This document shows, piece by piece, positions 11,401-24,800 of a stretch of DNA of 64,000 nucleotides (position 1 is the stretch's first letter; each line of letters begins with the position of its first letter). A program made the position numbers and the translations under genes. The stretch covers positions 7,806,001-7,870,000 of the forward strand of contig NC_086351.1 of assembly GCF_036324505.1 (NCBI RefSeq), written 5' to 3'. The stretch comes from Eleginops maclovinus. Its lineage: Eukaryota > Chordata > Actinopteri > Perciformes > Eleginopidae. The notes under the pieces were generated by a model. The model did not search any database. It saw only the letters and a list, made by a program, of their open reading frames with translations, and was not told the origin of the DNA.

Positions 11401-13859
11401 AGAATTAGAGGAGGTGGCTGCACATTTCATTTGATTCATCTTTGTGGTCGGACCTGTGGGTACAAAGAGAAATTAACTATCAAACATACATTAATATCCC
11501 CCAGTTGTATATTCTGTGTTGCTTCCACCTATAAAATGTTTGAGGGTCTGTATTGCTTTTACACTTTTGTCATTTTTTGGAAGATAATCATTATTACTGA
11601 TTATTAGTGCCAGGTTTGGATCAAATATCCACAACACCCAACGAAGAAGGAAGAAAAGTAAATGCTGATGACAAGGTGACTAATTCAGTCATCAGAGGGA
11701 AATGTTGATGTTATAGCGGCAACTGTCATCTAACTATTGATCCACAAGTGCACACTGTTCTTCGTAATGATGGGAGAGAAAGAGAGGGGATAACATGCAA
11801 CTATGTTCCCTTACTGTACTCAAACAGGTAGCATTACACTTAATGTATAGGTCAGCATCTTAAACCTAAAGGCTATCAGGACTTGGGGCATCATAAGTCT
11901 TGTACATATACTCGCTGTCAGGAAAGGGCCTTCTGTGTGGAGTTTTCCATATGTTGTAGTTGTAGTGTGCCCTTTATGTGGTGAATCAAAGTAGTTGGGA
12001 GTTCATGTCTGATATCCACAATCAACATTACATTTTTTATTAACTGAATCTACAATCTTTGCCCCTGCCTTAACAATACTCTACTTGTGATGCCGCAGAT
12101 AATGGCAAAAAGCTCAAGTTCTTGGCGGTAAATAAAAAAATATATATGTTCTTGTCCGGGCCAGGGTTGCATTTCTTTAATGCATGCAACCAATGGGTGC
12201 CTCAAATCTCTATGTAAATTGTATGTAGGCACCAACTCAAGGGACACTGATGTTGGCACACAGCTCGACCCACTATCTCTGTGATCTCATTTTTATCCCC
12301 TTTCACAACTTTGACCTTGCACACCGACGGCATTTGGTAAGCAATGATTTATCTGCCAAATAAATGTGCTGGCTCCATTGGAATGTGTTTAAAGTGTGGG
12401 GTCACTTACTAGGTCAAAAATGGCAGCTCATAAATTGAAGGTGATGCCATCTTAAAAAACGTAAGCGAGGGGAATAGTGATTTTGAGGGAAAATGTTTCA
12501 GAATGAAAAATTTGACGACCTAAAAAACGTAAAACAATCTAGAGAAGAATATGGTGCAATTTAAAGATGCATAAAAGCAAGACACATAAGGTGCCATCAT
12601 TGGACACCTTACCTTGAGTGAGATCCAGTGCTAAGATGGTATATCACTCATGTTGACAGTGTGAGGTTAGAGGGCTCATTTAGGAAGTGAAGGCCAGTGT
12701 CCCTCTCAGTGATGTGAGATCATGAAGCTTTAGTCGCTGCCTGGAAAATCTACTTACCTGCCTCTACTTCTTGTTGAGGCCTGTGTGTGCTATCTATTTT
12801 GACATTGAGTGTCACTGAGAGGAATGATGAGTGACTGCCATCTCTGAACAGACTCCAAAAAACAGTTTGTCACCTTTTTTTGGAGCTAAAATTCATCATT
12901 TCAGTCAAGTCCTCAATAAAACTTTTCACAAAACAGGCAGCTGTTTGACCATTAACATTTCTCAACCGTGACATTTTGTTATATCTATTGTAGATCAACC
13001 TTTTAGGTGTCAACAGGGTTGTGGGAATTTCAAAATCATGAAATGAATTCTTATATTTAGTCCAGTTTTAATTGCAAACACACACACTTTATCAAAGTAA
13101 GATCAATTCCATTTCACACTTCAACCAAGAACTAATCTTTATGTTAAAGAGGAGCTGTATGTGTGAATGTAAAAGTGCAAATCTGTTGCCCCAGACATTA
13201 AACATCTCTGATGCTGTTTACTGTTAATAAAAAAATGCCGTGCAGGATATTGGCATCTGAGAAGACATGGAAAATTCAGATAGGTGGATTGAATAAGTTA
13301 TTCGATTTGTGTTTTCTGGATCACATTTCCGATCTTTCTGGTATTCGAAGCAACACACCACCACCAACACAACCCCATGTGTTGTTTTAACCTGGGGCTG
13401 ATTCTGGTCTTAGGTCTTGATTTACCCTTAGATATCTGTTTTTCCGGGGGGAAAAAAACAGAGTTGATGCTTGGTCTACATGACATGTAGCACCGAGTCA
13501 CTTGTTAGTGGTCACTGACTGCTGAGCTATTACAAAAATGGCCGAGATTGCTACTTCTACAATTAAGAAGTACAATGGGATCAATACATTATTTGATGGT
13601 TCTCTGAGCTTGCATTTCACTCATTTTCAATTTGGCATGCGTAGCAAATAACAATTACTTCCAAACCTCTCCCTACAGACACCAAGACCTGCTTTGCCAA
13701 GGTAAGCACATAACTGCATACATTATGAGCATGCACATTAAGACAGCAGTTATAGGTTTTACTTTGCATGCACATTTTAATCACACATACTTCCCTTTAA
13801 TCTACACCTTTGTATTTTCATCGATAACTTAATATGAAATAAAAGTATTTAGAGGACAG

Positions 13860-14160
13860 GAGGCTTGTTGGCCAGAGTTCAGCCTCAGTCTGCCTGCAAT
13901 CGGCCCTTTGTTCAGTTTAATTTGCCACCTGCAGTCAGGCCACGACTGAGGTGCTTAATATCAGGGCCAGAGGTCTATTCACAGGAGATCTGAGGGAGTG
14001 CAAGTGACCAGAGCAGATGTTGGGAACCCGACATTAACAACGCCTAATCACTAATTAGGGAGGGGCTGTGACGACGCTAACAAGAGCCCCATGAAGGCTC
14101 GACTCAGAAGGGCGGACTGTAATAATGCATCAATAATTAGGGGTATTCATGGCTGTGTTT
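13860..14160. promoter_or_regulatory. Candidate conserved noncoding element with homeodomain sites
   Basis: An island between AT-rich flanks containing a TAATCA next to the palindrome CTAATTAG (14051-14058) and a second TAATTA (14134-14139) preceded by ATGCAT. It has no open frame or repeat. Its density of homeodomain words and non-repetitive character suggest an enhancer; conservation is untested. Confidence 0.35.
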
Positions 14161-15039
14161 GTACGTGAATATGCACATAAACTCACTTTTGCCTTATGCT
14201 AATCCAACAAAGCAATATACACTGAGGCTCTTAAAAATGGAAGGAAGCCCAGGGAAAGAAAACAAAGCTAATGCTTTCCTTTGTTGTCTTTGGATTGAGT
14301 CATGGGTGCATTGACTGGTGGGGATTTGAACTGTACACGACCTGGGGGTCAATCTCCGCCGTTTGTTTGTGTTGGAATATGACTGACTTTGGTCTGATGA
14401 TGCATTTGCCCTGTGGACCGTTCGCAATGAGGAAATCAAAAGCGGGAGAGCGCGAGAGAAAGAGAGGACCAGATGGGAGACTGAGATGGATTGGCCAGGC
14501 TAACAGGCAGATGTTTATGGGCCATTATTTACAAGCTCTTTAATCTGGGCTATTTCCTCGCCCTTGGCAATGGATAGGTCTATGGTTCATGCTGCCTGAA
14601 CTCCTCCACCAGTGGTCATCCATCTCCCTCTCTAAAAAGGCAGGGAGGGAGAGAAGGGGAAGAAGGGGGGAAGGTAGGGCAGTGGTGAGAAATTAAAAGA
14701 TTGCTCTTTTGCATGAAACGCTGGGATGTTTTTTTACTAAGGAAAAATTTAAAACTATTCATCTTGTTTTTATTCACCAATAAAACCTTCACTTATCTTT
14801 AGTAAAGCTTTAACTGGGTTAAAACAAAAAAGATGGATTTGACACAAAAAAACAAATAATGCTTTGAGAAAGATGAGATTTAGAAGAGGGAGAAATGAAA
14901 GGAAAGAAGGAAAAGATCATAGGCTATAGGCAGGAACGCCTGAGATGAAAAGAGGACAGGTGAAGTGATTAGAGAAAAAGTGATATGCATGATGAATAGA
15001 AGAAGGCTTTCTCAGGAGAGGAATAACGGTCTGACCAAT

Positions 15040-15660
15040 CGTGCTTCATTAAATAGCCTGTCACAGCTATTTCCCTGTCATCCTTTCCTCAGTATTCAGA
15101 GCCTCCTCTCACTGAGCATACATTCATGGAGTAGTCTGAGTGATGCTGCGACCGTTATACCAGCAGTGCTCCTCTCCTCTATCTCCAGCAAGCAGACTTG
15201 CGCCTAATTTTCCCATCTGCTCGATGAATATTAGCCCAATTGCCATCTATATCGATTTGTGCTAAGGTTAAAAGCTTGCAAGACCTTGGCTTTAATAATG
15301 GTTGCCTGGCAACTGCTCCATTCGACCCCCATAACCCCACCTTGTTCCAGCATACACGGACAGCTTCATGTGGGATGTGGATGACGCTGGGGGGTGGGTG
15401 GGTCTGGCCTAGCCAGATAGCAGAAGCCCGGACCTTGATTTCCAGCCCCATCAGTGATTAAAAGCTCCCCCTTCTGCCTGACATTGTGACCTTAACCCCC
15501 GGACCTCCGTGCTCCAGGGTCACTTAACCTTGAACCCAATTACAAGATAAGGTTACTTAAGTGTGACCCGCACCGTGCTCCTCACTCAGTTAATAGGACA
15601 GGCTCTGGGAGAAAAAGGGCCAGCGTGGCTGATACGCCTCTAGGTTAATTCGCTGGGTTG
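15040..15660. promoter_or_regulatory. Candidate conserved noncoding element
   Basis: About 600 bp of non-repetitive, moderately GC-rich DNA without a convincing reading frame. It contains a loose inverted nuclear-receptor half-site pair around 15518-15538 (GGGTCA...TGAACC) and several TAAT words. Regulatory function is inferred only from composition and location. Confidence 0.28.
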
Positions 15661-18330
15661 ACAAAGGTCGCAGGCAGTGGCCATAAAGAACGGGATTGCA
15701 CTTCGATTTCTCATGCAAAGTGAGACTCAGCAATACGATATCGTGGCGGGAGCCAAAGAGCAGAAGCAGCAGAGCTTGTGTTCTGATAAGATGGTTTCAT
15801 CACCAGGTGCCATTGCTGAGCCCATAGTTTGGTCCAACTATGCAAAAAGCTGCCTCTGCATAGAGTCACTCATAGTTATAACTTCCGATATATCCCTGTG
15901 GATAAACTACTTTAATGATTCTGTATGAGTGTGCTGTTTGAAAAGTTCATCCTCAAAATTAAAATTACATGAGTCCACCCAGTCTACCCACAACCCCTTA
16001 CACTCTACTCCAAACTAAATTGTCCATTGTTCAAAAAGTACCACACTTTTTATTTAAAGTGAGCCACTAATTCACTGGCTTCAAATGGTGAATGTAACTA
16101 AAAAGCAAAAAGACAAGATACCAATTGAAAAAGCTCAACACAATTTTATCAATTTAAGTCCCAACGTTATTCAACACTATCAGCAAGCAATAGCAGAGAG
16201 TCATAAAATAAACTGTTATAGCCTTGGGGGAAATATAAAACAAAAAACTAATTGCTGAAACTTAATGAATTATTTTTGGGTGGTTTGTGGATGAGCATAT
16301 GACCCAGAACAAAATGATGATAAAACATAAAATCATTATCAGCTGCAGAAAGATTAAATATCAATACATTACATAGTGTGTTTATGATGTGTGATTGACA
16401 CAATTCTCATGGGATATATCATGCTTTAGAATATACAGTACACCCTTTTATACTGTCCACATTGTTACCAATAACTCAGACAGTGCAACATATTGGGAGT
16501 CGAAGCGTCTCTTCTTAACTAAGCCAATAACGTGTGATTGGTTTGTTTTGTACTGTGTCACATCCTGGCTGTATCATGTGGTAAATTCTTACCCTGCCTC
16601 TAACCTCTTGAATCTGGAATTATCCATCTTGGATCAAAGCCAATGGGCTGGCTTAACAAGCTGCGCCTCATCAGAGCAGACAGGCACGGGGATGAAGGCA
16701 TGAGGGGTGAACACAGCGAGCAAACGCACACTGCATATCACGGCAAAGTCCGCCGTGACATTGGCAGTGATTTGGTGAAACTGGAACAAAAACATTTCAC
16801 TTTAGTACTTACTGTAGCAGTTACTTATTGAGTTGTTCTTCCACTGGGGATTTTCATCTTCAACCACATGGCTGGTGATAAAATTCAGCCAACAGCAACA
16901 TAGGGTAGGTCATTCTGTCAAAGAACTACAACAAAAACAAACAGGACATAATGACTCATAAAACATCAGGAAATTGATAGTTAATCTCCCAAATCTTAAC
17001 ATTCAAATGGAGTTCATTCATTTATCTGATATACACGCAGAAACATCTGGTCAATTAAAGTGCCTCAATAATTTGTTGGAGATTTTCTAAAATAAATCTT
17101 TTAAAAAGCCCTACCTTTATTCTTTCGTTTTGAGCTAGCAGCATTTAACCAAACAGGAAACAGCTGCTGGGAAATAATAATGCTGTTCATTGTACATTAA
17201 GCAATTAGTTTTACAGTGCATAATGTAAGACAGATTGTATAAACATGAATCGAATAACTCAATATTTGTAGGAAAACACACAAACTGGTGCTTGTGGTGT
17301 TCGGCATTAGATTTATACCATGAAAATACTACCTCTCATAATGCAATCTCATAAAGTTAAATAAAGTGTGTTAGACAGTGTGCGCCTCTATGGAATTTTA
17401 AATTTCACAGCATTTAAACGTGATTCGGTTTTAATTTTGTCAGCCAGGTCAGGTCGGCCACTTTGCGAGGCACTGCCCACAAATAAGGCTCTCAAATCGA
17501 GTCCAGACACTCTCTGCACCACTTTGTTTGAGGTCAGCTGCTGAAATAGGTCATCGTTTTCCTGTATTGAGAGACAAAGGGGTTTCTGATTAAATTTTAG
17601 CAGCCATAATGGTCATCAGGCTCACGGCACACGCTAGTCAAGCAGAAAGAGGACTGCATGTCCTCATCAAAATTCCAATCATAAAAAACAAAAACAAAAG
17701 CTTTCAGGTTTATTTATAAGATGTGGATAAATGACCTGAAAAAAATAATGAATTAATGTTGAGTCAATTGAAGCCAACAAATCAAATTTGGGCTTTTGGT
17801 GACAAGCTGTTTGCCATATGTACTGAAATAGGGCAAATCAGAGAAAAAACATATGCAACAAAAAGGCTCAAATTAACAAAACTATTTCAGCAACAGGCAG
17901 TTAAGTACTAACAGCTGCACATCATTTCAGTTTGCAACTAACTGCGAGCTTTTTTTCTCCTGCTATTATATGTATTTGTGGTTATATACACAATAAATGT
18001 AATTGAATACAATATCTATTCTGTAACATATGTATGACATGTTCCACAACATATTACAGTTCTGTTTTTACTCAATTCTTATATTTGCCAAATTAAGTGA
18101 CATTTCCATAATCATTTTGTCCATTTGGTTTAATCCAGGCTAAGAAAGAAATATGAACGCTAGAATAAAAAGCACAAAAGAATAATACAGGGTCTTGTTT
18201 TTGTATTTTGCCACCTGACTGCCCACAACCTGGATCAAACAGAAGGCAAAAGATCAGCTGAGAGAAACAGAGAGGGGAAGAATTTGAGTAAAATAGAGAG
18301 CAGTATATAAAGAAAGGGAGAGTGTGTGTG

Positions 18331-18395
18331 GGTGTATGCGTGGGGGGGGTTGGTATGAGAGAGTAAGAGCAGAGAGAGAGAGAGAGGGAGAATGA
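18331..18395. repeat. G-run and (GA)n low-complexity tract
   Basis: A run of G (about 18342-18349) followed by (AG)n around 18357-18388. Simple sequence, no gene. Confidence 0.8.
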
Positions 18396-18518
18396 AGCTG
18401 CTCTAACAGTGGCCCGCTGACCGCCAGATGAACCTCTCTATGAACTGAAGATGAACTCTAAACTTGAGGATCTTCGGTCACAGATCTCCCTGGGAGCTGT
18501 GAGCCATGGGATGATGCT

Positions 18519-18520
<2 letters not shown>

Positions 18521-18591
<71 letters not shown>
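18521..18591. repeat. (CA)n microsatellite
   Basis: About 35 uninterrupted CA units. Threonine/histidine or cysteine/valine open frames across it are artefacts. Confidence 0.95.
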
Positions 18592-18594
<3 letters not shown>

Positions 18595-18719
18595 CATCCC
18601 AAACTTCCCAACAACGCACACACACCTTACCAGAGTTACACACAGATAATTCCATCATCGCTGTGGCGTAAACAAATCCAATTCTACTGGTGTGAAATGT
18701 GTGCACATGCGCGCGCATG

Positions 18720-18723
<4 letters not shown>

Positions 18724-18781
<58 letters not shown>
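18724..18781. repeat. (CA)n microsatellite
   Basis: About 29 CA units, 130 bp from the previous tract and preceded by alternating purine-pyrimidine (GCGCGCATGCACG), a sequence type prone to Z-DNA. Confidence 0.95.
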
Positions 18782-18783
<2 letters not shown>

Positions 18784-19349
18784 CTGAACATGCATGTTCA
18801 CCTTGCCCTTTGCCCTACATACCTTTACTGTACAGCGGGCACATGCTAATCCACAGAGCTGTGCAATCATGTAGAAAAAAGTAACAACCTAAAGGTGTGG
18901 CATGTGTACACAACGACACAGAAAAAGACGCACACGCTTTTGTGCATTTAACATAACAGCCCACCAGACATGACAGAGGTTGTGGCAGCTCTTTAACTAC
19001 CCCCACTGTGGCACACCCAGAAGGGCACAGCAGAATGCACAGAGGGGTCAGGGACCGGTCACCACTAACCATTATCATCCTGGTTCTGTCTTGTGCTCAG
19101 CTGACAGACAGACGGAGAGAGGAGGGAGGGGTGATAATGGCTGAGGTTAGCAAAAATAAACAACAAGGGCATTTCCTGTTTTTCCCTGCCTTAAAACCTG
19201 TTGGTACAAAGGATTTTACTCATTCAGTTTAAGACTGCAGGAGAAGATGCAGCCCCATGTACAAAGAAATATTATTTTTTCATGAAGATATTTTTGGAAG
19301 CTTTACCCTTACAGTCACTTAGATGTCAACATTACAGTGACTACTAATG

Positions 19350-19560
19350 ATTATTGTTGTTATTTTTATTTTTCAAATATTCTTTGGGGGCTTTTTGCCT
19401 TTAATTGGATAGGACAGTGGAGAGTGACAGGATAGTGGGAGAGAGAGTCGGGGTGGGATCGGGAAAGGACCACGGGTCGGGAATCGAACCCAGCTCGCTG
19501 GCATACGGTGCAGGTGCCCCAGCCAGTCGCGCCACGGCCGGGGCCATTATTGTTGTTATT
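19350..19560 (-). mobile_element. tRNA-derived SINE with perfect 15-bp target-site duplications
   Basis: Read on the minus strand, the element starts at about 19545 with a tRNA-like head. It has an A-box-like TGGCGCGACTGG (19534-19523) and a perfect B box GGTTCGATTCC (19490-19480), then a non-tRNA body including the GACAGTGGAGAGTGACAGGA-type segment (written on the plus strand, near 19413-19432) and an A-rich tail at about 19365-19375. Identical 15-bp direct repeats, ATTATTGTTGTTATT, flank it at 19350-19364 and 19546-19560, the signature of L1/L2-type target-primed insertion. Similar sequences are, from memory, frequent in spiny-rayed fish genomes. The family name is not assigned. Confidence 0.85.
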
Positions 19561-19895
19561 AATAAAATGTATGGTTTGGTTTAAGTTGAATGTCCTAAAA
19601 AGTGACGTATTGTCAAACAGAAACCAAAAAGTATTCAGGTTAATATTATGAATTCAGAATACAATTAAAGAAATCACCATTTTTGAGAGGCTGAGAACAG
19701 CACTTTGAAAGGTTTTTTTTTAATGCAAAATTACATTAATTAATAAGGTGTTAAACTTACCAAATGTCCTCCTAATCTTCTAGGACTTTTCTTTCAGAAA
19801 ATTTGAAGTCTGTTGAGCCTCCCTCCCAAATCTAATATGTCTGCATTAATACTGAATCCCCCTTTCCATATATACAGATGGAAATTCTATATTCT

Positions 19896-19914
19896 CACCC
19901 CCCCCCCCCCCCCC
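19896..19914. repeat. Poly-C tract
   Basis: A run of about 17 C in AT-rich DNA. Likely length-variable and error-prone in assembly. Confidence 0.9.
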
Positions 19915-21595
19915 ATCATGCCCCAGTTTATGCCGTACAGTAGAAATGCATTAAAAATAAATAATCGGTAAACATCAATATTTTAAACCAAAAAAGATCC
20001 CTCTAAATGCGTGAAAACTTTAATACTTGCATGTTCTCTCCTCTTTATATCTGACAGACCTCACACACTAAGCAAAATAAATATTTACGGCAACAGAAAC
20101 ACATCAAATGGCTCCTCTTAGGAGGGAGCTAAACAACCCCCACACTTCCTCTTTGAGCTGGAGAGTAACCCCAGTTTCCCATTCAGCTGGTTGACGAAAT
20201 GAAGACTTTCCTCTAATGACTTATTCATATCCCTCAGGTACAATGCGAGGTAGAAAAAAGCCACGAGGGGAAGTCTGTATTTCTACAAATGGACTTTGAA
20301 AGGAAATGGTAAGTCAGTTGTAAGTGTTGAATATTCTTTCCTTTATCCTGAGAGCAGCTTTACGAGCTTGCATGCTTATTTATATTTTAAAAACACATCA
20401 GTTATACCTTTACACACATTCACACCAAGGAGCTGTTCAGGACAGGCACCCTCCTGCCCCCACCCAGGCAGCTGGGGGTCAGCAGTGCCAGTACTCTGTT
20501 CAGTTTGTCACTTGCTGAATGATAGCTATATGAAAACAATCATATTCCAAACGCCACAAACTGCTTGTTAGTTTCATAACAAATACTTTAAAAAAGGATT
20601 CAACTATCAAACCATCACTACGTCTTTCACAAAGAATGGAGCTTCTTCATTAGGCATAAAGCTGTATGGACTGTTGAATGGCAGTCTACATCACATTGGC
20701 ATCAGCTGATTAAAGGCTGGCCTGTCAGAGCTCAAAGAAACAATGTGTGAATTCAGTGTTAAGCTCTTTGAAGCGCTTCTGAAAATAATGAAGGGATTTG
20801 GATAATGTAGCAGAAATGCTGTGAATGGCAGCTTTTCTCAAAGTCAAAGATTGACTACAGGAAGTTCAACTATTAAAAAACGATATAAACAAATGTCTAT
20901 CTGTCCAGTTTTATGTATCTTGTTAAAACAAAGTATTGATAAGGATCCATTAGTAAATGGACCTTAACTTTTAAAGGCTTATCTGTTTTTGTAATGACAC
21001 AGAGCCAATTCAAAGTGTTTAACATATTGTGCATTGCAAAAATACATTTAAATAAGATTAACCACAAGACAAAAAAAAGAAATAGGACTGAACATAAATG
21101 GACACACTACTTACTATAGAAATACACTTAAGAGTGGTCACAATGCAGTCAAATGTTTAACCTTATTTATTAACGGAAATAATGCTACAGGAGAACAAGT
21201 TTTTTGCAACAGGAAAAACAATATATGAGGAAACTGTCCATCTGAAAAAGAATTAAAAATGCCGGACTGTAACTTCAGACACAGTGGATTGAAGTGCAGA
21301 GAGGTTTTCACTCATGTTGGTAAACACTGCTTCTAAGCTTATTATAAAGGTTGTTGAGAGGTCAGTCTGGTCTGTATCACACCCTTTAATCACACTGATG
21401 CTTGTCCAGACACAGATAGATTTAAATGAGTCCCTCAGTATTGTTCAAATAAAGCTTTTTGTATTTTAGAGACACAATTATGTTGGTTAAAAAGATAAAA
21501 GGAGTAGTTCTAATTGACTCCTTGCTGTTTCATATCTCTGCATTAATTCTGCCCTCCTGTAAGGTCACAGGGTGTCAACGAGAGGTCACAGGGAC

Positions 21596-21704
<109 letters not shown>

Positions 21705-21708
21705 ACAT

Positions 21709-21835
21709 ATGGACCACATGCTGGTGTCCAGCCTGGAGGGCATCACAGAGTTCTGCCAGAACAAGTCGTGTTACTTGTGCCGCCACACACATCGTATGTG
21801 AAAAGGTCACAGAGCTGTCCCTGGAGGAATGGCTG
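21709..21835 (+). pseudogene. Orphan coding-like fragment, unidentified
   Basis: An open frame of 30 codons (ATG at 21709, TGA at 21799-21801) has strikingly gene-like codon use: about 24 of 30 codons end in G or C, inside an AT-rich desert. It includes a glutamate/glycine-containing stretch LVSSLEGITEFCQN. After the stop, a short segment in another frame (VTELSLEEWL, ending at the TGA at 21836-21838) also looks protein-like, as expected if a once continuous frame carries a frameshift. A GTATGT word at about 21794-21799 could be an old splice donor, but no acceptor is visible on the left, where the (GT)n tract begins. I do not recognise the protein. It may be a gene relic, a retrocopy end, or chance. 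Confidence 0.3.
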
Positions 21836-24800
21836 TGAGACCCTGTGTTGATCATAGACTGACACTGTCTCCCACTTTTATATCATACACTAACACTATA
21901 AAGTCTGTTTCGGAAGTTTGTATACAGGAAATGTTACTGTTGTAATATTGTGTATACTAAATCTCTTGAAATGTTCTACTGTGAATGTACACTTACAAAA
22001 CTCAAAACATTATTATTATATTATAATTATAGTTTAATACTTCAATTTGTTCTACTTTAACATGTTGTGAGAACAATCATTGACAAGTAACCACAATTAG
22101 CCTTTTTTCTTTGAAGCAGAAATTCTATTGTGATCTTTGAAAGTTGACCATTGATGTAATAATGATCTGACCAATTCTGATTTCTCTTCTTTTCAGAAGA
22201 GTAAATGGTTTGGGGTCCCTGGTCCTTAGGAGAAAAAAAGGGATTAGTAGGAAAATATGTCCATTTTCCTTATGCCTTTTAGATTATCCATGGTTTGTCA
22301 TTTTAATCCATGTTTCCCAAAAAAGCCTTCCTTAACCTGTTGAAAACCACTTGAAATGGAAATATCATTATGAATTTGACATGGCAATTTGATGCTTTTT
22401 ATTTCTTATTTCAAACGATTCCCTTCATTTATTTTTAGTAGAGCTCGATTGATGGCAATGACCTGGGTCTGAACTTTGTAAATTGGCCCAGACGTGAGCC
22501 AAGTCCGTTTGTTAAAACCAGGTCCCATATTGTAAAGAGGATTAGTCTAGGTCTGGGAAATCATGTCTCTGTCTCCCAATAAGGGATTTTGGACGGATCA
22601 TGCTGCACTACTAGAGAGCTAGAGCAAAATTTAACTGGCTTTAAACTGCTAAATCCTCCAACATTGATGCCTCAGTCCTACACTGTTAGCGACTATTGCA
22701 TTACAGTGAGTGGACCCTGAGGTCATGACAGGTGGCGGCGTCCCGGGGCTGTGACAGTAGAAATGACAGCAGGCAGAGGACTCCCAGGCGTTGTGCAGAC
22801 TGACAGGTGGTCAGTCGGGGTTCAGGCTGTGATGACCTGGGATGGGGTTTCACCTCTAGGGCCAAATGGAGGTCACCGTTTCCAGGTCCAGAAGTTACCA
22901 ATGTCAAAATACATCCTTTGATTTAATTATTCTGTCAATACATCCAACCACATAGGCATACACATGTCCATTCTTTCAAGACTCTAATAACATTGTGTTA
23001 TTATTTGCATTGACCTCTTATCACTCTCAGATTCAGCATGATTCCTCTAAGGAAAAACATTGAATAAGATAAAGAGCTATAAATACCATTTAATTATCTT
23101 TTATTAACTTTAATATATCTTTATCAGAGGGGGGAGGCCAGATTCATTTGATTTTATCACAATAATTAAAATATTTTTGCCAAAAAGTTTGAATTGCTTA
23201 CTGAATTTATGACCATTTGTAGCACTATGAAGTCAGGTTTTCTGTAGTGCATGTCAAACGTTGTAGCAAATCATTGTTTTAACATTCTTAAGTCAAGATA
23301 TGCAAGTCCCATGTCGAGTACGAAACCTTAAGCTAAAGATAAGCCATTTTGGATTGTGTCTTGCATTCACCCACATTTTTTTCTTGACCACTGTAGTTAT
23401 AATTCGATTTGAGTTCTTAACGTTTTTTCTTACTATGTATATTGTATAGTTCTCTCCTGCAAGTAGATTGTATGATGTCAGGGGGGTTCAAACAAACTGG
23501 ATCTAGGGAGTTAAGTGTCAACTAGCTGGAAATGAATAGTGTTAGCTTTAATTGATTCACGAATATTAATTAATTCTTGGCACACTTTTTGAATAACATA
23601 CTTTTTAATCTTTAGGCTTAAGGGGAATGTATCAAGTGTTTGTAGGTCAAATGGAGCATGTCCAAGTGAAGAAACGAGTCATTGTTGATGAACACCAAGT
23701 GGATTTGCGAGTGTTTTTGACTTTGTCTTCAGGTGTCTTTAGTAATCAAATCGTGTAACTCAAGTCCACGGATCACACAGCTAACAGAATAATTCACACC
23801 CTGATGTTGAATGTAAAAATGCACCAACATAAGAAAGGCTGGATACATCCATAAAATGATTGCAGCAACAACCATATCGGAAAAAAAAGGAAGACAGTTA
23901 TGCATACCGTGATTGTTTTTAGGGTAGGCCTATTATACATTTGAAGAGGAACAGCAAACAACAGCTGAATAAGCAAAGCACCTCTCAGAATCCATGTTGA
24001 CATTCTCTGTTCCCAGTTTATGGGGAATAGTTTTGAGTGTGTCCTGCAGTTTTCCAGTTTATTTATACTCCTAACCTTAATCCAGAGTGCCACTGCTGTG
24101 AATGTTGCTTCATGCAGAGAGACAATCTGTATGTGCAGAGGAAGCAGTTTAGCCAAGAGGCAAGCTGAGTTTTGATCTCCCCCTTATCACAGAGTGCTAT
24201 TTCTCATAGTCTGAATACTGATTGTTACCACTTCTCGATAGATAAAGCTGTGATTGTGTTGTACTCAGTGCACTAACTTTTCTTTGAGTGGTTGAACAAA
24301 GGCGCTCAGTTTTAGAACTCATGCCTTTGTATCTCAGGGACCGAGTAGGCACAAACACTAGCCTGCAACAGGAGAACACGCAGTGCTAATACTTTCCATT
24401 CACAACCAGTGTAATTCAAAACAAATGTTTAAAGATTGTACTGTACACACACATACACAGATACACACACAGCTGCATCACACAGCACCAATTACCACAG
24501 CTGTGACCTCACACGTCCGGGTCAATGATTCCCACAAAATGGACAAAAAGAAACTTGTCCTGGAATCTGGGCTCCCAATTACTCTGCACTGAGCTCTCCG
24601 GCGGACAATGCTGCAGGTGAGAAGTTGGATGGGGCCCTGTCACAGCTTGGCAGAGGCACAATGGGGCCCTGTGGCAGCGCCTGGAATGGCTGCAAGCCCG
24701 TTTACAGATGAAGTGACAGGATAGACTTCTTCTGAAGCAGAGCTTTCAAGATGAAGTATCTTTATTCTCTGTATGGTGTGTGTTCATAAGCCTTTATCAC

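Larger units (their letters stand above)
8421..18300. other. Intergenic desert with candidate regulatory islands
   Basis: No gene is supported. AT-rich DNA alternates with compact GC-richer, low-repeat islands near 9640-9910, 11165-11430, 13860-14160 and 15040-15660. These contain CCAAT, homeodomain-type and nuclear-receptor half-site words. A COUP-TF gene lies downstream, and such genes are known to sit among conserved noncoding elements, so the islands are enhancer candidates. This is inference without an alignment. Confidence 0.4.

Noticed and set aside
18451..18849. Threonine/histidine-repeat frame across (CA)n tracts
   Set aside because: Microsatellites are open in several frames on both strands; the same holds at 21.6, 30.2-31.0, 31.9, 33.6, 57.9 and 60.4 kb.
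19381..19545. Functional tRNA gene on the minus strand
   Set aside because: A and B boxes are present, but the element continues into a SINE body and tail and is bounded by target-site duplications.
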